A stretch of 64,000 bases of DNA, taken from Ischnura elegans. Lineage: Eukaryota; Arthropoda; Insecta; Odonata; Coenagrionidae. Below the pieces are notes generated by a model. It saw only the letters and a list, made by a program, of their open reading frames with translations, did not search any database and was not told where the DNA came from. This document shows positions 22,385 through 33,904 of this stretch, in pieces. Every line of letters starts with the position of its first letter. Position 1 is the first letter of the stretch. The DNA is taken from the NCBI RefSeq assembly GCF_921293095.1, contig NC_060252.1, forward strand, positions 2,232,001 to 2,296,000. Reading direction: 5' to 3'. The translations under genes and the position numbers were made by a program.

Positions 22385-22828
22385 GTGTTCGACTCGATTG
22401 CCAATATTATCTATTAATCTTCATTCTATGCCATGCCAGGCTTTAATTGACACTGGGTGTTCAGTTTCACTGTGTGATGAAGATTTCTTTGCTTCTCTAA
22501 AATGTTGCCGGAGAAAAATTATTCGTAATAATGTTGACGTCGATTTAATCACGGTGTCGGGGCAGCCTTTTCATATTAATTCGTCTGTCTCACTCAAGGT
22601 TCAAATAGGCAAGTTTTCTTGGAACCACGTGTTTTATCTAGCCAAAATCCCGTTTCCCGTGTTACTGGGTGTGGATTTCATTTGTAATTCAAAGATGATC
22701 ATTCGTCCGATGAACGTCAGTTTTGAAAATGCCCCGAATTCTCTTTTTTCTTTTACGGACAATTGCGAAGCGTTTAAATCGGCGCCAGTTGGTAACTCGT
22801 CCGAATCACATGTTCTGTCCATGGCCCT
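22385..22828 (+). pseudogene. Gypsy aspartic protease region
   Basis: The frame resumes right after the first insertion and carries LPILSINLHSM, the catalytic ALIDTGCSVSLC (DTG triad), and FPVLLGVDFI, the usual LG-D block of retropepsins. The protease would process the polyprotein. It runs to VLSMAL at 22820 and is then cut by the second DNA element. The continuation is VLSSTEITLCDKL at 29645. Confidence 0.85.
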
Positions 22829-22850
22829 TATATACTGGTTACTAATCTTC

Positions 22851-25800
22851 CAGAAGGTTCTCATTGAAATCGGTAGGGGGCGCTGTTGCCTCAATCTTCC
22901 GACACCAAATAGTTCCTCTTTTGAACGAGTGGCAGCGCGAGGGTGCCCATGGTTTCTAGTTGTTGGAAAATTAACATGGCGAGTATAGGCTAAACGCTGA
23001 CTTGTGGTGTTTTTTTCCATTTTTTCAGTGGTAAGGAGGCCTTCTGGAGGTTTCATTTTTTGACAGTACGAAACTGAGTGTAGTGGCTAGAAAGTGGTGC
23101 TATTAGCTCAGAAAAGTCAGCGATGGTTCAGGAGTAGTGACTTGAAACAAATCCCGTGCCCTCGCTCGTAGTGGGATCCCGTTTACTTACCTGTGAACAC
23201 CATGGCTTACGACAAGGGATCGTTTTTGTGCGTGGTTTTAAGTCGGTATATAATGCTAAGAAGAAATAAAATTCCAAACTGGGCATTATAAACTCCCATT
23301 TGTGGAAGGCGGCGGTAAGTACACTGAATGTTTACATGTTGCATTTTTGAATAAGTTGTTTCTTGTGCATGGTACCTAAGTTATGATAAGGGTGAAGGCC
23401 TGAAGTGTCCCTAATCTTAGCAATTAAGTTTAATAACAATGCAAATGTTTCAACTGCGTGTCCATATTACAGCATTTGTCGAAAATGAAACACCTATCCC
23501 GCTCAACATTTTTAGCCGACCTTATTCCAAGATGGCAGAATGTGGTGGACACGTTAATTTTAATTTTGTAAGTAATGTGTGCCGCCTACTGTCCATCGCA
23601 TGGCACAGTGAGTATTCGCATTTAAAGTTGATATTTTTTAAACATTGTTTTGCTCTATCGGAAGTTCAATCAAACTCTTGAAAAGTTATTTTTAAGTTTT
23701 TTTATCTGGAATGGACCTGATGTTTTGGTTTGGGTTTCTTGTTTATATACATTACTAGCTGAGAAGCCCTTTGATTTTGAGCAGCTCGGAGATGAGTTAG
23801 AGAATTTGCCTAATTATTTGTGCATTGAAGTTGGCCGTTGTGCGTGAAAATGCTATTGTTTATTTCTCTTCGTCACAAGGTTTATAAGTTTTGTTCATGG
23901 TAGCAGAGAGGAGTACTCCTCGATCGTATCCTACTACACACCGCAAATAAGTGTATTTTTTCTCTATCTTGGCCTCTATTTTTAGCTTATATTAGTGCCT
24001 TGCAGGGTTAATAGTCTTGAAGAATTTAAATGCATTGCAATTTAAACAACCGATAAATATTCTTTTTCGTTATTTTAGCTCGATCGGATAAAAACCACAT
24101 TTATATGATGATTTTTGTATGACAGACACAGACAAACATAAACTTTTTATGTAGGATTCATAGATAAAGCGTAACAGGTATCTCGCAATGTCGCGCACAA
24201 GAATTTCCTTTGGTTGATTTTGCGTTTAATGTAATTAACTTCATTTTTGCTCTGCCATTTCGAAGTGTTCTACGTTCTACTATGATATGATATTTTGGGA
24301 ATTACAATTAATTATAATCAATGACCGGAACCAATGACTGTTTTACTCGGGAGCTTTTAAAGACCAGATGCGTGAATTAACAAATTGAAATAGTTATTTA
24401 ATAAATGCCTTGCAATAAATTTTCTGGAAATTATTGGATGTCGAGGTTTATCAATTTGATCTGCTTCTACAATTGCTGAGATTTATCGATTCGGTTCAGT
24501 GCAAATTATCTGGATAATCAAGAGAAATTGGCCATCTTTCCCTGCCAAGTCATAAATGGCCTACTAACTAGCCAGTTGCTGACAAGCCTTACACATCCTG
24601 CATGTTTCATGAACAATTTCTGTCTAACCGTGCTACTATTTGAAAGTACATGAATGCATATTGATGTTGGATCTGTAAGTGGCTTTGAGAACTAATTATT
24701 CTTTATTTTTCCCCAGGATTAACTGATATATAAAACCAGTGAAGCATGAAACTTTGTGAATGTAATTTAATGTGAAGTAATTTTGGGAGATGAAACCTAA
24801 TAATACCGTCTGGAGGAGTCGAACATTTAGATACAAAGAATGATGTAGACCCTCAGATCCAAATATACTGTATGTCCTCAAGAGAAATACAGCCGCCTTC
24901 CAGCAATGTGAGTAAATTTGAAAATATGTAAATGTATATTGATGTCTGATCTGAGCTTGTTCTTTTGAACATTTGTGTCCCGATTTACTCAGAGAAGTAA
25001 TATGAAAATTTTGCTCTCATATTTATGAATATCACTATTATTGTTTATTAATTTAAGTAAGGTGACATGAGCCCAAGTTTTATTTTATGGATAATTTTTA
25101 CAACTTCAATGTCCAACATCTGTGAGAGGTTTAGGTAGTTTAGACCATTAAGCATAACATAAAAGTTGGTATATGTACTACCAAGCTTGGGTGATCAATC
25201 ACCTATTAGAGTATGTATCAACGATGTGTAAGCACACCTTACATCTCGCCATCTTTATTGTTCATCACTCTTACACCGGAACTCTCATTCCCAACTTCTG
25301 AGCATGGTGGCAAACCTTAGGACTCAACATCCCTTTTCTCCTTTAAGAGACATTCTTACCCTTACATAAACGTAAAGTCTTGAACAAAAACAAATGCAAA
25401 TCCTGATACTTACTACACCAATTCACTTATAAACCAAAATAACATTCTTCATTCCAGATAAATCAAAAGTCTTTTTACAAGCTTGGCATATGTTAAATAA
25501 TCAGCGCATGTTAAATACTGAGTGTTCAGTAAATAAATAATAAATAAATAAATACTAGTTATTCAGTGATCTACATTTTATAATACTGCAAAGAACTAGA
25601 TTTATTACATTCTCTCATTGACCTCATCTCTCCTGGAGAGTCTCCTGTTTTCCTGTAATTGTGTCCTGCCATCACAGGATTAGGTTGAAAATTCTTTCCT
25701 CCATCTACAGTTGAGGACCTCAAATCCGGAAAGCTTGGGACCAAAGGGTTTCTGGATTTCTGGTCTTCATGGTATGTTTTGTTAATTAATTAATTTATAA

Positions 25801-25859
25801 ATGTGTTCAGGCTCTTGTGCTTGATATTTGAGATCCCTAAGTGCCCACCCTGGTATAAG
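22851..25859. other. Left interior of the BEN-carrying element, no firm gene
   Basis: Several donor-like GTAAGT sites occur (23315, 23569) and short frames are open (23439-23568, 23650-23847), but none shows a known domain. A (TAAA)n-type run lies at 25531-25556. Confidence 0.35.
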
Positions 25860-26087
25860 TTTCCCCCCCTGGAACGGTTCCGGGGGGATTTTCGGAGGGG
25901 AATCCGTTCCAGGGGGGGAACCCGTTCCAGGGGGGGACCCGTCCCAGGGGGGGACCCATTCCAGGGGAGGACCCGTTCCAGGGGGGGGACCCGTTCCAGG
26001 GGGGGGACCCGTTCCAGGGGGGGGACCCGTTTCAGGAGGGAACTGTTTCCCTCTGAAAATCCCCCGGAACTGTTCCAGGGGGAATAA
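25860..26087. mobile_element. Small TIR element filled with a 17-bp G-rich minisatellite
   Basis: Ends are inverted copies: the left reads CCCTGGAACGGTTCCGGGGG then ATTTTC, and the right, reverse strand, reads CCCTGGAACAGTTCCGGGGG then ATTTTC. Between them is a tandem array of units like GGGGGACCCGTTCCAGG. Glycine- and arginine-rich reading frames here are artefacts of the repeat. Confidence 0.75.
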
Positions 26088-26568
26088 TTTTTTTGGGGAA
26101 AGCGTACCCTTCTGAATATCCCCCGTGGAACATCTTCAAGACAGAACTACGTTCTCTGAGGAAAAATGTATCCATGGAATCTTCAATCTAAATGTACCAT
26201 CACAAAATTGTTTTCTCTGAAAAATGAGCAACTCTTAACTTAAATTTCGGCCATAGTCATGGGCCAGGGTTTACCAATCCCCACAGATATTCACTGCTCC
26301 CATGAAATTGGATGGACATACATAAGCACATCAGTCATAAACCATTATACTTTATAACATAATATTAGACGCAGCCTCACGAAATAAAAAGTAAAGGCTG
26401 TCATGTCTTACTAGGTTATTTTAACTAAAAAACCTCGATACTCCCCCCACACTTTATGGTCAGGGAAAAAGGGGTCATTCAGTTTTCCTTTCCTGTTAGG
26501 TAATGCTTTTCTATAAATAATCCCACAAAAAATTTTGAAGCCAACATTTACTTATTTTTATACACAAT

Positions 26569-28968
26569 TTATTTATTCTTTTGGTTTCTTATTGCCATTA
26601 ATTCCTTCCTTCTCTCTTGTCTTCTCTGAATTCTAATTGGACCCATATCCCTACACGTGTCACTCATTCTCTGTGCAAGCTTGAATCCTGAAACAAGTTC
26701 ATTTGCAGCACTTATACTTTTCTTACTGCGGTAAAAGAATCTCCACAGCCAATCTAAAAAGCAAATATTTGAAGATATCACTAACAAGTGCAAACATCAT
26801 GATCAACCATATAACAACAGGAAGCAGATGTTGAGGAATTATTTCAAGGGCAAACCATAATTACCTCGCACTGTCTCAATAATTCCAGGTGGGAAGGGCT
26901 TCGTGTTTGCACCAGGTTTAGCCCTATATTGGTGACATCCTTCTCCTATGAGGGCAACAACCAAATGGTTTACAAAAATGGTTGGTTTGGTAACTTTTCT
27001 GATGGACTCCCATGCTGCCACGGAAATGTAGTGCCCACGACCCATGTACACCTGATGATCAAAAAAGAGATGTCAATACACAACTGTCACATATAGCAAA
27101 TCTTGGAATTTGGTGTATGTTTTCATTACAACTGACCGTATACAATACTTCTTTATTGCACATGCAGTAAACTACCCTCATCATGTATAATTAATGGGAA
27201 CCTTCTGGAATAACAAAACTCTTAATTACCTCTCCATTTCTCTCAGTCAGCAACAGCACATCTTCCTGGTGAGCATCTGGCATGACATGACTAGAAACCC
27301 AATCTATAAAAAGGGAAATAAAATCAAAATTCTGACATTCATCAACACATTCTTCAAGACTGTTCTATGACTATAACTAAAAATATAAAATCCTAAGGAA
27401 AATATAATATAATAAAAAGGGAAATAAAATCAAAATTCTGACATTCATTAACACATTCTTCAAGACTGTTCTATGACTATGACTAAAAATATAAAATCCT
27501 AAGGAAAATATAATATAATAAAAAGGGAAATAAAATCATAATTCTGACATTCATTAACACATTCTTCAAGACTGTTCTATGACTATAACTAAAAATATAA
27601 AATCCTAAGGATTATACGGAATAAAGTCTTGTTAGATATACCAGTTCTCTGAGCTGCCCTGCTATCCTCCACCATTCCCTCATTGTCCAAAAAACCCATC
27701 TCGGGTAATTCCTGTGCTGGATTGAGACTTGTCTCTTCTTCCAGGGGCAACATGATAACATCTGCCACTTCTCTAGTTGTTTCAACTGTTAAGAGGGAGA
27801 AATAAATTTCACACAATTACAAAAGATATGCATATTGAGATCCAACTTTTTAATTGCATCAGTTAGCCTCCAAATTCTTATGGAAAATACAAGTAATGCA
27901 TATAACAATGAGATGCCCATTGCCACACCTTTGAAGCAGAAATGTAGCCTCTTTTTCCACAGTTCATCTGCTTGTCAAAAATCAATTCAATCCAAGTATT
28001 GGTGTAATCCTCTGTAAAACTTGAGTGCTTATCACCAGAGCATGACCATAAGTTACAAACAAGGCAACAGCATAGCTTATTCAGAAGTAGCCACAATGAA
28101 TAACAAATCAAACTATGTGATAGGTACTAGAACCTTACACAACTTGACCCGAGAGAAAGGAATTAACTTAAATTGAATGAGAAATGATTCAATTATCAAT
28201 TGTCTCACAATTTGGATTTCAAGTAGTTTTCATTAGGAAAAATGTACGGCAGATTACCTTCAGCTATTTCTGCTCTTTCATTCGTCAAGGATTGAACATC
28301 ACTCGATGTCACACTTCTCAAACTTGCAGAGGATGAAGCTTGAGATCCATCTGTTAGTCTCTCGCCTGCAAACCAGTGCATAAGTAAATATTTAGCTTTT
28401 CAATTTACATAAAATTCTTATGGTACTAATAAGGTCTGAATTCCTGATTTCCACTGGTATACTTACACTGCAAAATGTTTATAGCAGCTTGAAGACCGTT
28501 GTTTACGTCCTTTAACGTTGCACATGTCTCAGTAAGATGTTGCACTTTTGTCTCTGCTACCTTAAGTTCGCCCTTAACAGCTTCGTACTGCAACTTCAGC
28601 TCCATTAATTCTCTTTGAAGAGCCTGACTTTTATTTTTCCACTTCTTTTTTGATCTGGCTTCCTCGCTAACACAAGAGAATATCCAATTAAAAATTAATG
28701 GCACTATCTCCAAATATAATATTCCAACGAAGTTACTCTGAACTCAACTAATATGATAGCAGGGATGCCTCCATAACGCTACAGTATAACTCACCAGTGA
28801 CTCACAATTCACCCTGTATGTTATGTAACTGCTTGCATAACATAACCCTATATAAGCATGCGTAAGGTGAACTGATCAATCATATCCTCACCATACGTTG
28901 GCATCTGGGAGACCGGACCCTAGGCGACGAGAGAGTGACTCTTTGTTGTGTTTTGTTAAAATGACCAT
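26569..28968 (-). CDS. Seven-exon coiled-coil plus BEN-domain protein (324 aa)
   Basis: Minus-strand exons, all GT-AG: 28892-28968, 28467-28666, 28258-28365, 27642-27785, 27230-27303, 26865-27051, 26569-26753. They sum to 975 nt, ATG to TAA, with compatible phases at every junction and no internal stop. Start MVILTKHNKESLSRR. Residues about 27-92 form a charged coiled coil (ELMELKLQYEAVKGELK). Residues 93-176 are acidic and Ser-rich. Residues about 202-290 look like a BEN domain: VYMGRGHYISVAAWESI, IFVNHLVVALIGEG, then the KPFPPGIIETVR and DWLWRFFY helices. The C-tail is basic. BEN domains bind DNA or chromatin proteins; the role here is unknown. It sits inside the TIR element, opposite to the gypsy. 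Intact splicing despite the nested location suggests recent function. Confidence 0.75.
27307..27612. repeat. 106-bp tandem repeat, about 2.9 units, filling one intron
   Basis: TAAAAAGGGAAATAAAATCA recurs at 27307, 27413 and 27519, an exact 106-bp period with few substitutions. The array occupies almost all of the intron between exons 27642-27785 and 27230-27303 of the BEN gene. Confidence 0.9.
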
Positions 28969-29637
28969 TGGAAGTGTTGACTCACTCTGTAAAGAAGACT
29001 AGCAGTGGCCATCATGAGATCTTATTCTATCTCCATCTGGCGTGCAATTTCACGGATATTTCAATGAAATTAGAATAGGGGCTATTTCACCATCTTGCAT
29101 GTATTCGTTCTAGCACTTTATCGCTTTGCACGATGTTATTTTGACAGCGCCTTAGTAAATTCATCAGTTTGTGCAATTATGTGCACGGTGTAAAATGGCC
29201 GTTAACGGGAGAAATGCCTTTTAATGTACCTATATGTTTTTTTTCCAACTGCCGCCGCCTTCGATCATAGCATTTAATCAGAAAATTCCGAGAGTTAGGT
29301 AAAACCCTAATGCAGATAAATTTATTGTTACTTTGGCTTCACTAGGTCCTATTTACCCGCCGAAACTAAGAAACTAGTGATTTACAGCCCATAGCGCATT
29401 TTCATGGTGAAATTATTCAATGAATCTAATCGTTTCTCCTATAATTCGTCCACATCCGACTCTTATCACTCCATCTCGTCCCGATTTGCTTTCGAACCGC
29501 CGCCGAGACCGCAGTTAGTTCCATATTTCCCCTAGTGGTAGCGCCACTGCGCGCCAGAGTTTCTCTGGAGGGGTTTGAGGGGTGGGAGCGTCAGTCAAGG
29601 CAACAACATTGAGCCGAAGATTAGTAACCAGTATATA

Positions 29638-31255
29638 ATGGCCTTGGTTCTGTCATCCACCGAAATTACGTTGTGTGATAAGTTGAAGGGTTTATTGTCA
29701 AAGTTTCCTGATGTGATTTCTCAAGAATTGGGGGTCACATCTGTTATGACCTACGAAATTGAACTGCTAGATTCAACTCCGATTCGATCCCATCCTTATT
29801 TGTTGTCACCTCCAAAGGCTACTTTAATGAAGAAACACATCCAATCTTTACTCGATAAGAAAGTGATTGAGGTTTCCAATTCAAACTGGTGTTCGCCAGC
29901 CTTTCTAGTGCCTAAAAAGGATGGATCTGAAAGACTAGTGGTTGATTACCGTAAGTTAAACAAAGTTGTTAAATCAGACGGTTATCCAACACCTTCTGTT
30001 GAACATGCATTCCAATATCTTGCTGATGCAAAATATTTCACTGTTCTTGATCTCAATTCTGCCTTTCATCAAATACCATTATCTGAGAATTCTAAGAAAT
30101 TAACTGCTTTTGTGACGCCGTTCGGAGTGTATCAGTATAATAGATTGCCATTTTGTTTTGTTAATTCTCCTCAAATATTCACTCGTCTCATTAATGAAGT
30201 ATTGGGCGATTTGAAATATTCCTGTGTCTATCCATATATTGATGACTTGTGCATCTATTCCAAGTCTGCTGATGACCATGTATCTCATGTTAATGCTGTC
30301 CTCAACAAACTACGCAGTGCCGGTTTGACAGTGTGCGAAGACAAGGTTAAGCTTGGTGAGGAATCACTCACTTTTCTGGGCCATCTCATCACAAATGGAA
30401 CCTTGCAAGTTGATCCTGAGAGAGTGAGACCAATTGAACAATTCCCAGTTCCCAGAAATGTGAAGGAAGTGGCCAGATTCATTGGACTTTGTGGGTTTTA
30501 CTGCAAATTTATTCCAAGGTATTCTGAAATTTCTATGCCACTGAATCGCTTGAAACGTAAAAATGTTTCTTTTCAATGGACAGCTGTTGAAAATGAGGCT
30601 TTCTGTCAATTGAAGAAAGCTCTCACCAATCCACCAGTATTATCTTTCCCTCGATTTGACGAGGAATTTCATTTATTTGTCGATGCCAGTAATTTGGCTG
30701 TTGGTGCTGTCCTGAATCACGAAGTAAATGGTGATTTTGTCCCTGTGGCTTTTGCTAGTAAGGCACTCTTGGAACATGAACGTAAATTTTCTTCTTATGA
30801 ATTGGAGTGTCACGCAATTCATTTTGGAATTCAAAAATTCAGTGTTTACTTACAAGTAAAACCATTTCACTTGTACACTGATAATGGTGCCTTGACATGG
30901 CTTTTCTCTCATCCTAAGCTGTTGGGCAAATTAGGCAGGATGGTGCTTAAATTATCCTCTTATAAATTCACTGTGCATCATGTTCGAGGATCATCTAATT
31001 CTGTCGCAGATTGTCTTTCTCGCATTGAGTCATCCTCATCTACAAATAGTCATTCAGATGTGGAATCAAACACTCATAAGGAGTCAGCTGTTCCTTATTC
31101 TTGTGTGTTACATAAATTGCCTTTGTCATTTGTTGACATTCGAAAACACCAAGAAACTGATCTCGTTCTAAAGGATTTTTTCAATCAGATTAATAATAAT
31201 TCCTTGAACGACAAAAACTATTTTCTGAAGGGAAAAACTATTTTTTTCTTTCATA
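29638..31255 (+). pseudogene. Gypsy pol: reverse transcriptase and RNase H
   Basis: After the TSD the frame reads MALVLSSTEITLCDKL and continues with canonical gypsy RT blocks: VIEVSNSNWCSPAFLVPKKD, LVVDYRKLNKVV, YFTVLDLNSAFHQIPL, AFVTPFGVYQYNRLPF, and catalytic YPYIDDLCIYS near 30230. A connection follows (FIGLCGFYCKFIPRYSEI), then RNase H with FHLFVDASNLAVGAVL (D near 30685), SSYELECHAI (E near 30805) and LYTDNGALTWLF (D near 30880). About 535 codons are intact. The frame breaks at about 31240-31260, where an indel shifts it into the integrase frame. RT copies element RNA and RNase H removes the template. Confidence 0.9.
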
Positions 31256-31257
31256 TT

Positions 31258-31800
31258 ATGTTATGGAAATTCAAAAATTAAGCGAGGAAGAGCTGTTTTG
31301 CCTACGGTCTTGAGGCCTATGATTTTTCAATATTTTCACTGCTCTAGTCTGTCTGCTCACTTGGGCATGGCTAAAACTTATGATAAGATTAGCAGACACT
31401 TTTGGTGTAAGGACATGAAAAGAGAGGTTTATGACATGGTCAGAAAATGCCATCTGTGTCAAACTTGTAAACCCAGAAATGCTCCACCTCCTGGCATGCT
31501 ATCCTCACACAATCCTTCTGAAGTTTGGGAAAGACTTTATATTGACTTTGTGGGACCTTTACCATTGACGAAAGGTGGACACCAATATGTACTTTCTCTT
31601 ATTGATGGTTTTTCTAAATTCTGTTTTCTTGAGCCAGTTCGTAAGGCTACGGCTGGTTCGGTTGTTTCGATACTCACTCAAAAAGTTTTTAGCAAATTCG
31701 GTTTCCCTAAATATTTGGTGTCTGATAATGCACAAGTTTTTAAATCTCATGCCGTTAAGGAGATGTGTTTGAGATGTGTAAATCTTGTTGAATTTGGAGG
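31258..31800 (+). pseudogene. Gypsy integrase, frameshifted start and truncated core
   Basis: In a different frame from RT: RGRAVLPTVLRPM, then an HHCC-like zinc region (FHCSSLSAHLGMAKT, CHLCQTCKPR) and a catalytic core with YIDFVGPLPLTKGGHQY (first Asp near 31541) and LVSDNAQVF (second Asp near 31725). The third catalytic residue, a Glu usually about 35 residues later, is absent: the similarity fades after KEMCLRC and a stop appears at 31817. Integrase would insert the cDNA; this one is inactive. Confidence 0.85.
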
Positions 31801-32816
31801 ATTCTTTATTGATGATTAATTTTGGACTAATAATATTCACAAACATGGAGGGTTTAAAGGGAGAATTAATAATGCCAATGCATATCAATTGAGTGAGACA
31901 CATATTATGCTGAATATTTTGCTGCTATTTTGATAACTAATAATTATTTAGTGAATAACCGTATAATTGAATAAACTTGTACTCAATGATTATAATATGG
32001 GGTATATATTTTGTTGGTCGACCCTAACTTTCTCTTGGGTTGCAATATGAATTTGGGTAGAAGTTAAAACCCATTTTTGTCAATCGTTGTTTTTTGATAA
32101 GGTGGTTGAACCCAACTAATGGGACAACCCAGGGTTCTCATGAACCCAACTGCTTCACCAACCCAATCTTGCCCATTTACTAAGTGGTTAGCTATTGTAT
32201 TGCTTTACTTGGTTTTAAAAACCACAAAATATCTCTGATGAGAGAAGGAACAATTGAGTTTGGTACGGATTTTCTGGTGTTATACCAATAATAATCTTCC
32301 CAGTTCCTTCTTGTCGCTAATGGTAATTATTTGTAATTTTGATTCTCTGGTACTCCGAACAACCATCAAATTATAAGATATTGATTGTTAACTTTGTCTT
32401 GATATATAAAACTAAATAATTTACTCTATATATCAATCAGCAATATTTCTTGTCTCACTCTTGTAATTATGCCATGTTGTTCACTTATGAATTCTGTTGA
32501 ATTCCAAAACATCACTCTTGAAGTTATCATTTACAGAGTGATAAAAATGTATATTCTTGTCAAAACTATTTTTTCAGTGATATTTCTTGAAAACTATTGT
32601 CTCAATCAATAAACTTTTTTTAAATTCAGTTCAATTCTAACCACTGAATAATGGTTTTTTGTAAAATTCATGGGGGGTTAAACAGTGGGGTTCATCCAGT
32701 GAAAACCAGTGAACCTGTGATGCCTCGATAAGTTTTCCTGGCATTAATCAGTTCTTGGTGGACGTGTCTTTGTCCACAAGTTCAAGCAATTTTTGTGGTC
32801 ATTTTCCCACAGAGGA
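31801..32816. other. Region between integrase remnant and 3' LTR
   Basis: About 1 kb of AT-rich DNA where the end of integrase and the 3' untranslated region should be. It contains GGGTT/AACCC words at 32030-32175 (for example TGGGTTGCAATATG and ACCAACCCAATC) that could mark another small insertion. A weak purine tract (CAGAGGA) abuts the LTR. No gene is visible. Confidence 0.4.
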
Positions 32817-33852
32817 TGTGGCATTTTTTAGTGTTCCCCCCCCCCCAAAAAAAATTTCTGGTACCCCTCCCCCCCCAGAAATTCCTCGAACTTCCTCCGA
32901 ACTTATCCGCAGAACTTCTCCCGCCAAGAATTTTCGCGCTAAGGTTTTTTCGCGCAAAGGATTTTTCGCGCAAAAGGCCTGTAGCAAAATCCTGTCTCTG
33001 CAAAATCCTGTCTCTGGAAAATCCTGTCTCTGAAAACCCTGCCTCTGGAAACTCAGCCTCTGGAATCGGCCTCTGAAACAGCCCCGAAACAACCCCGAAC
33101 CAACCTACCTGCAATGCAAGACTTATATAGGACTACTGCGGAGAAATACTTACTCCTTGGCAAGCAAGGGGAAATCGGTGCTAAGGCCTTAGTATTGCAC
33201 TTGGAGTGAGAAGTTTTACCATTGTCCTATCACAACTCTCTCTCCCTCCAACACCTCACCCCAGTATCTCCTTCCCCTCCATGTGTTCCAATGAATATCC
33301 CTCTGATTCAACTGATGTCTCCAACCCAGAAGTTGAGGGGAAAATTCTGGCTGGTATGCTGTTGTCTCAAAACCAGGGAATGGTGTTTTGCGGAGCGGCC
33401 GTTTCTGCAGGGGCAGTGACGCATCAGTGGCGCAGTAGTTGAATTCGCCTGGCTACCCCTCCACTCCCTGGAAGAATCCCTCCCCTCACATACTGTCTTG
33501 TCCTGCATAGGCAAGCTCTCTTGTGCTCGTGGAGTCGTCGTTGACACATGTCTAGTGAGACATGGCAAATTTAGTGCAATTATTCTGCTGGTTTTTAGCT
33601 GGTAATGTTTCCTTTGGCATCATGAATTACTATCATTTTTTTCTGTAATACTTATGATTTTTTGAATACTCTACTTTGAATAGATATCGAACGGTAATAA
33701 CTCGTAAATTATTTTTGGCTACCTTTTTCTTGTGAGCTGTTTTTCTTGTTTGTGGAGTCTTTCCCTGATCCAGCTTGAGACCGACGGTTGGAGTATTTCC
33801 CTTGTCTGGGCCTACGTGATAAATCAACCAGATTTTACGACGTAACGTCACA
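32817..33852 (+). repeat. 3' LTR of the gypsy element
   Basis: Starts TGTGGCATTTTTTAG and ends AACGTCACA, directly followed by the TCGT duplication. It is collinear with 13302-14340 with only a few substitutions (for example C for T in TCCTGCATAGG near 33505), one fewer 16-bp tandem unit, and one extra short segment near 32930. Confidence 0.9.
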
Positions 33853-33904
33853 TCGTGATCACGTCATAGTAGGTACGTCGGTAAGCGTAGTATATTGTTG
33901 AAGT

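Larger units (their letters stand above)
22829..29637. mobile_element. 6.8 kb TIR DNA element inserted in the gypsy, carrying a BEN-domain gene
   Basis: Both ends begin TATATACTGGTTACTAATCT (22 bp identical, then diverging). Flanks are ATGGCCCT at 22821-22828 and ATGGCCTT at 29638-29645, an 8-bp duplication with one mismatch. Removing the element with one duplication restores the gypsy frame SMAL-VLSSTEIT. Eight-bp duplications are made by hAT and P superfamilies among others, but the TIR matches neither from memory. The minus strand carries a complete seven-exon BEN gene at 26569-28968. About 3.7 kb on the left has no recognisable transposase, so it is either a non-autonomous gene carrier or an undescribed family. 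Confidence 0.85.
13302..33852 (+). mobile_element. Ty3/gypsy LTR retrotransposon, split by two DNA elements
   Basis: Two near-identical LTRs (13302-14340 and 32817-33852) in direct orientation bound a primer-binding site, gag with a CCHC knuckle, an aspartic protease, RT/RNase H and part of an integrase, in gypsy order. The span is 20.55 kb, but subtracting the insertions at 15635-22382 and 22829-29637 leaves about 7.0 kb, a normal gypsy length. Flanking TCGT duplications and an empty-site paralogue confirm the ends. LTR differences are few (about three substitutions plus length changes in a homopolymer and a short tandem repeat), so the insertion is fairly recent, and the two DNA elements are younger still. 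It cannot move now. No env-like ORF was recognised. Confidence 0.9.

Noticed and set aside
22634..23056. 140-residue minus-strand protein across the gypsy protease
   Set aside because: It runs antisense through the protease and across the TIR into the DNA element, so it is a chance frame.
25803..26115. Gly- and Arg-rich frames resembling a structural protein
   Set aside because: They are translations of the 17-bp G-rich minisatellite inside a small TIR element.
27307..27612. CRISPR-like array
   Set aside because: The 106-bp units are contiguous with no spacers, and the context is an intron of a eukaryotic gene.
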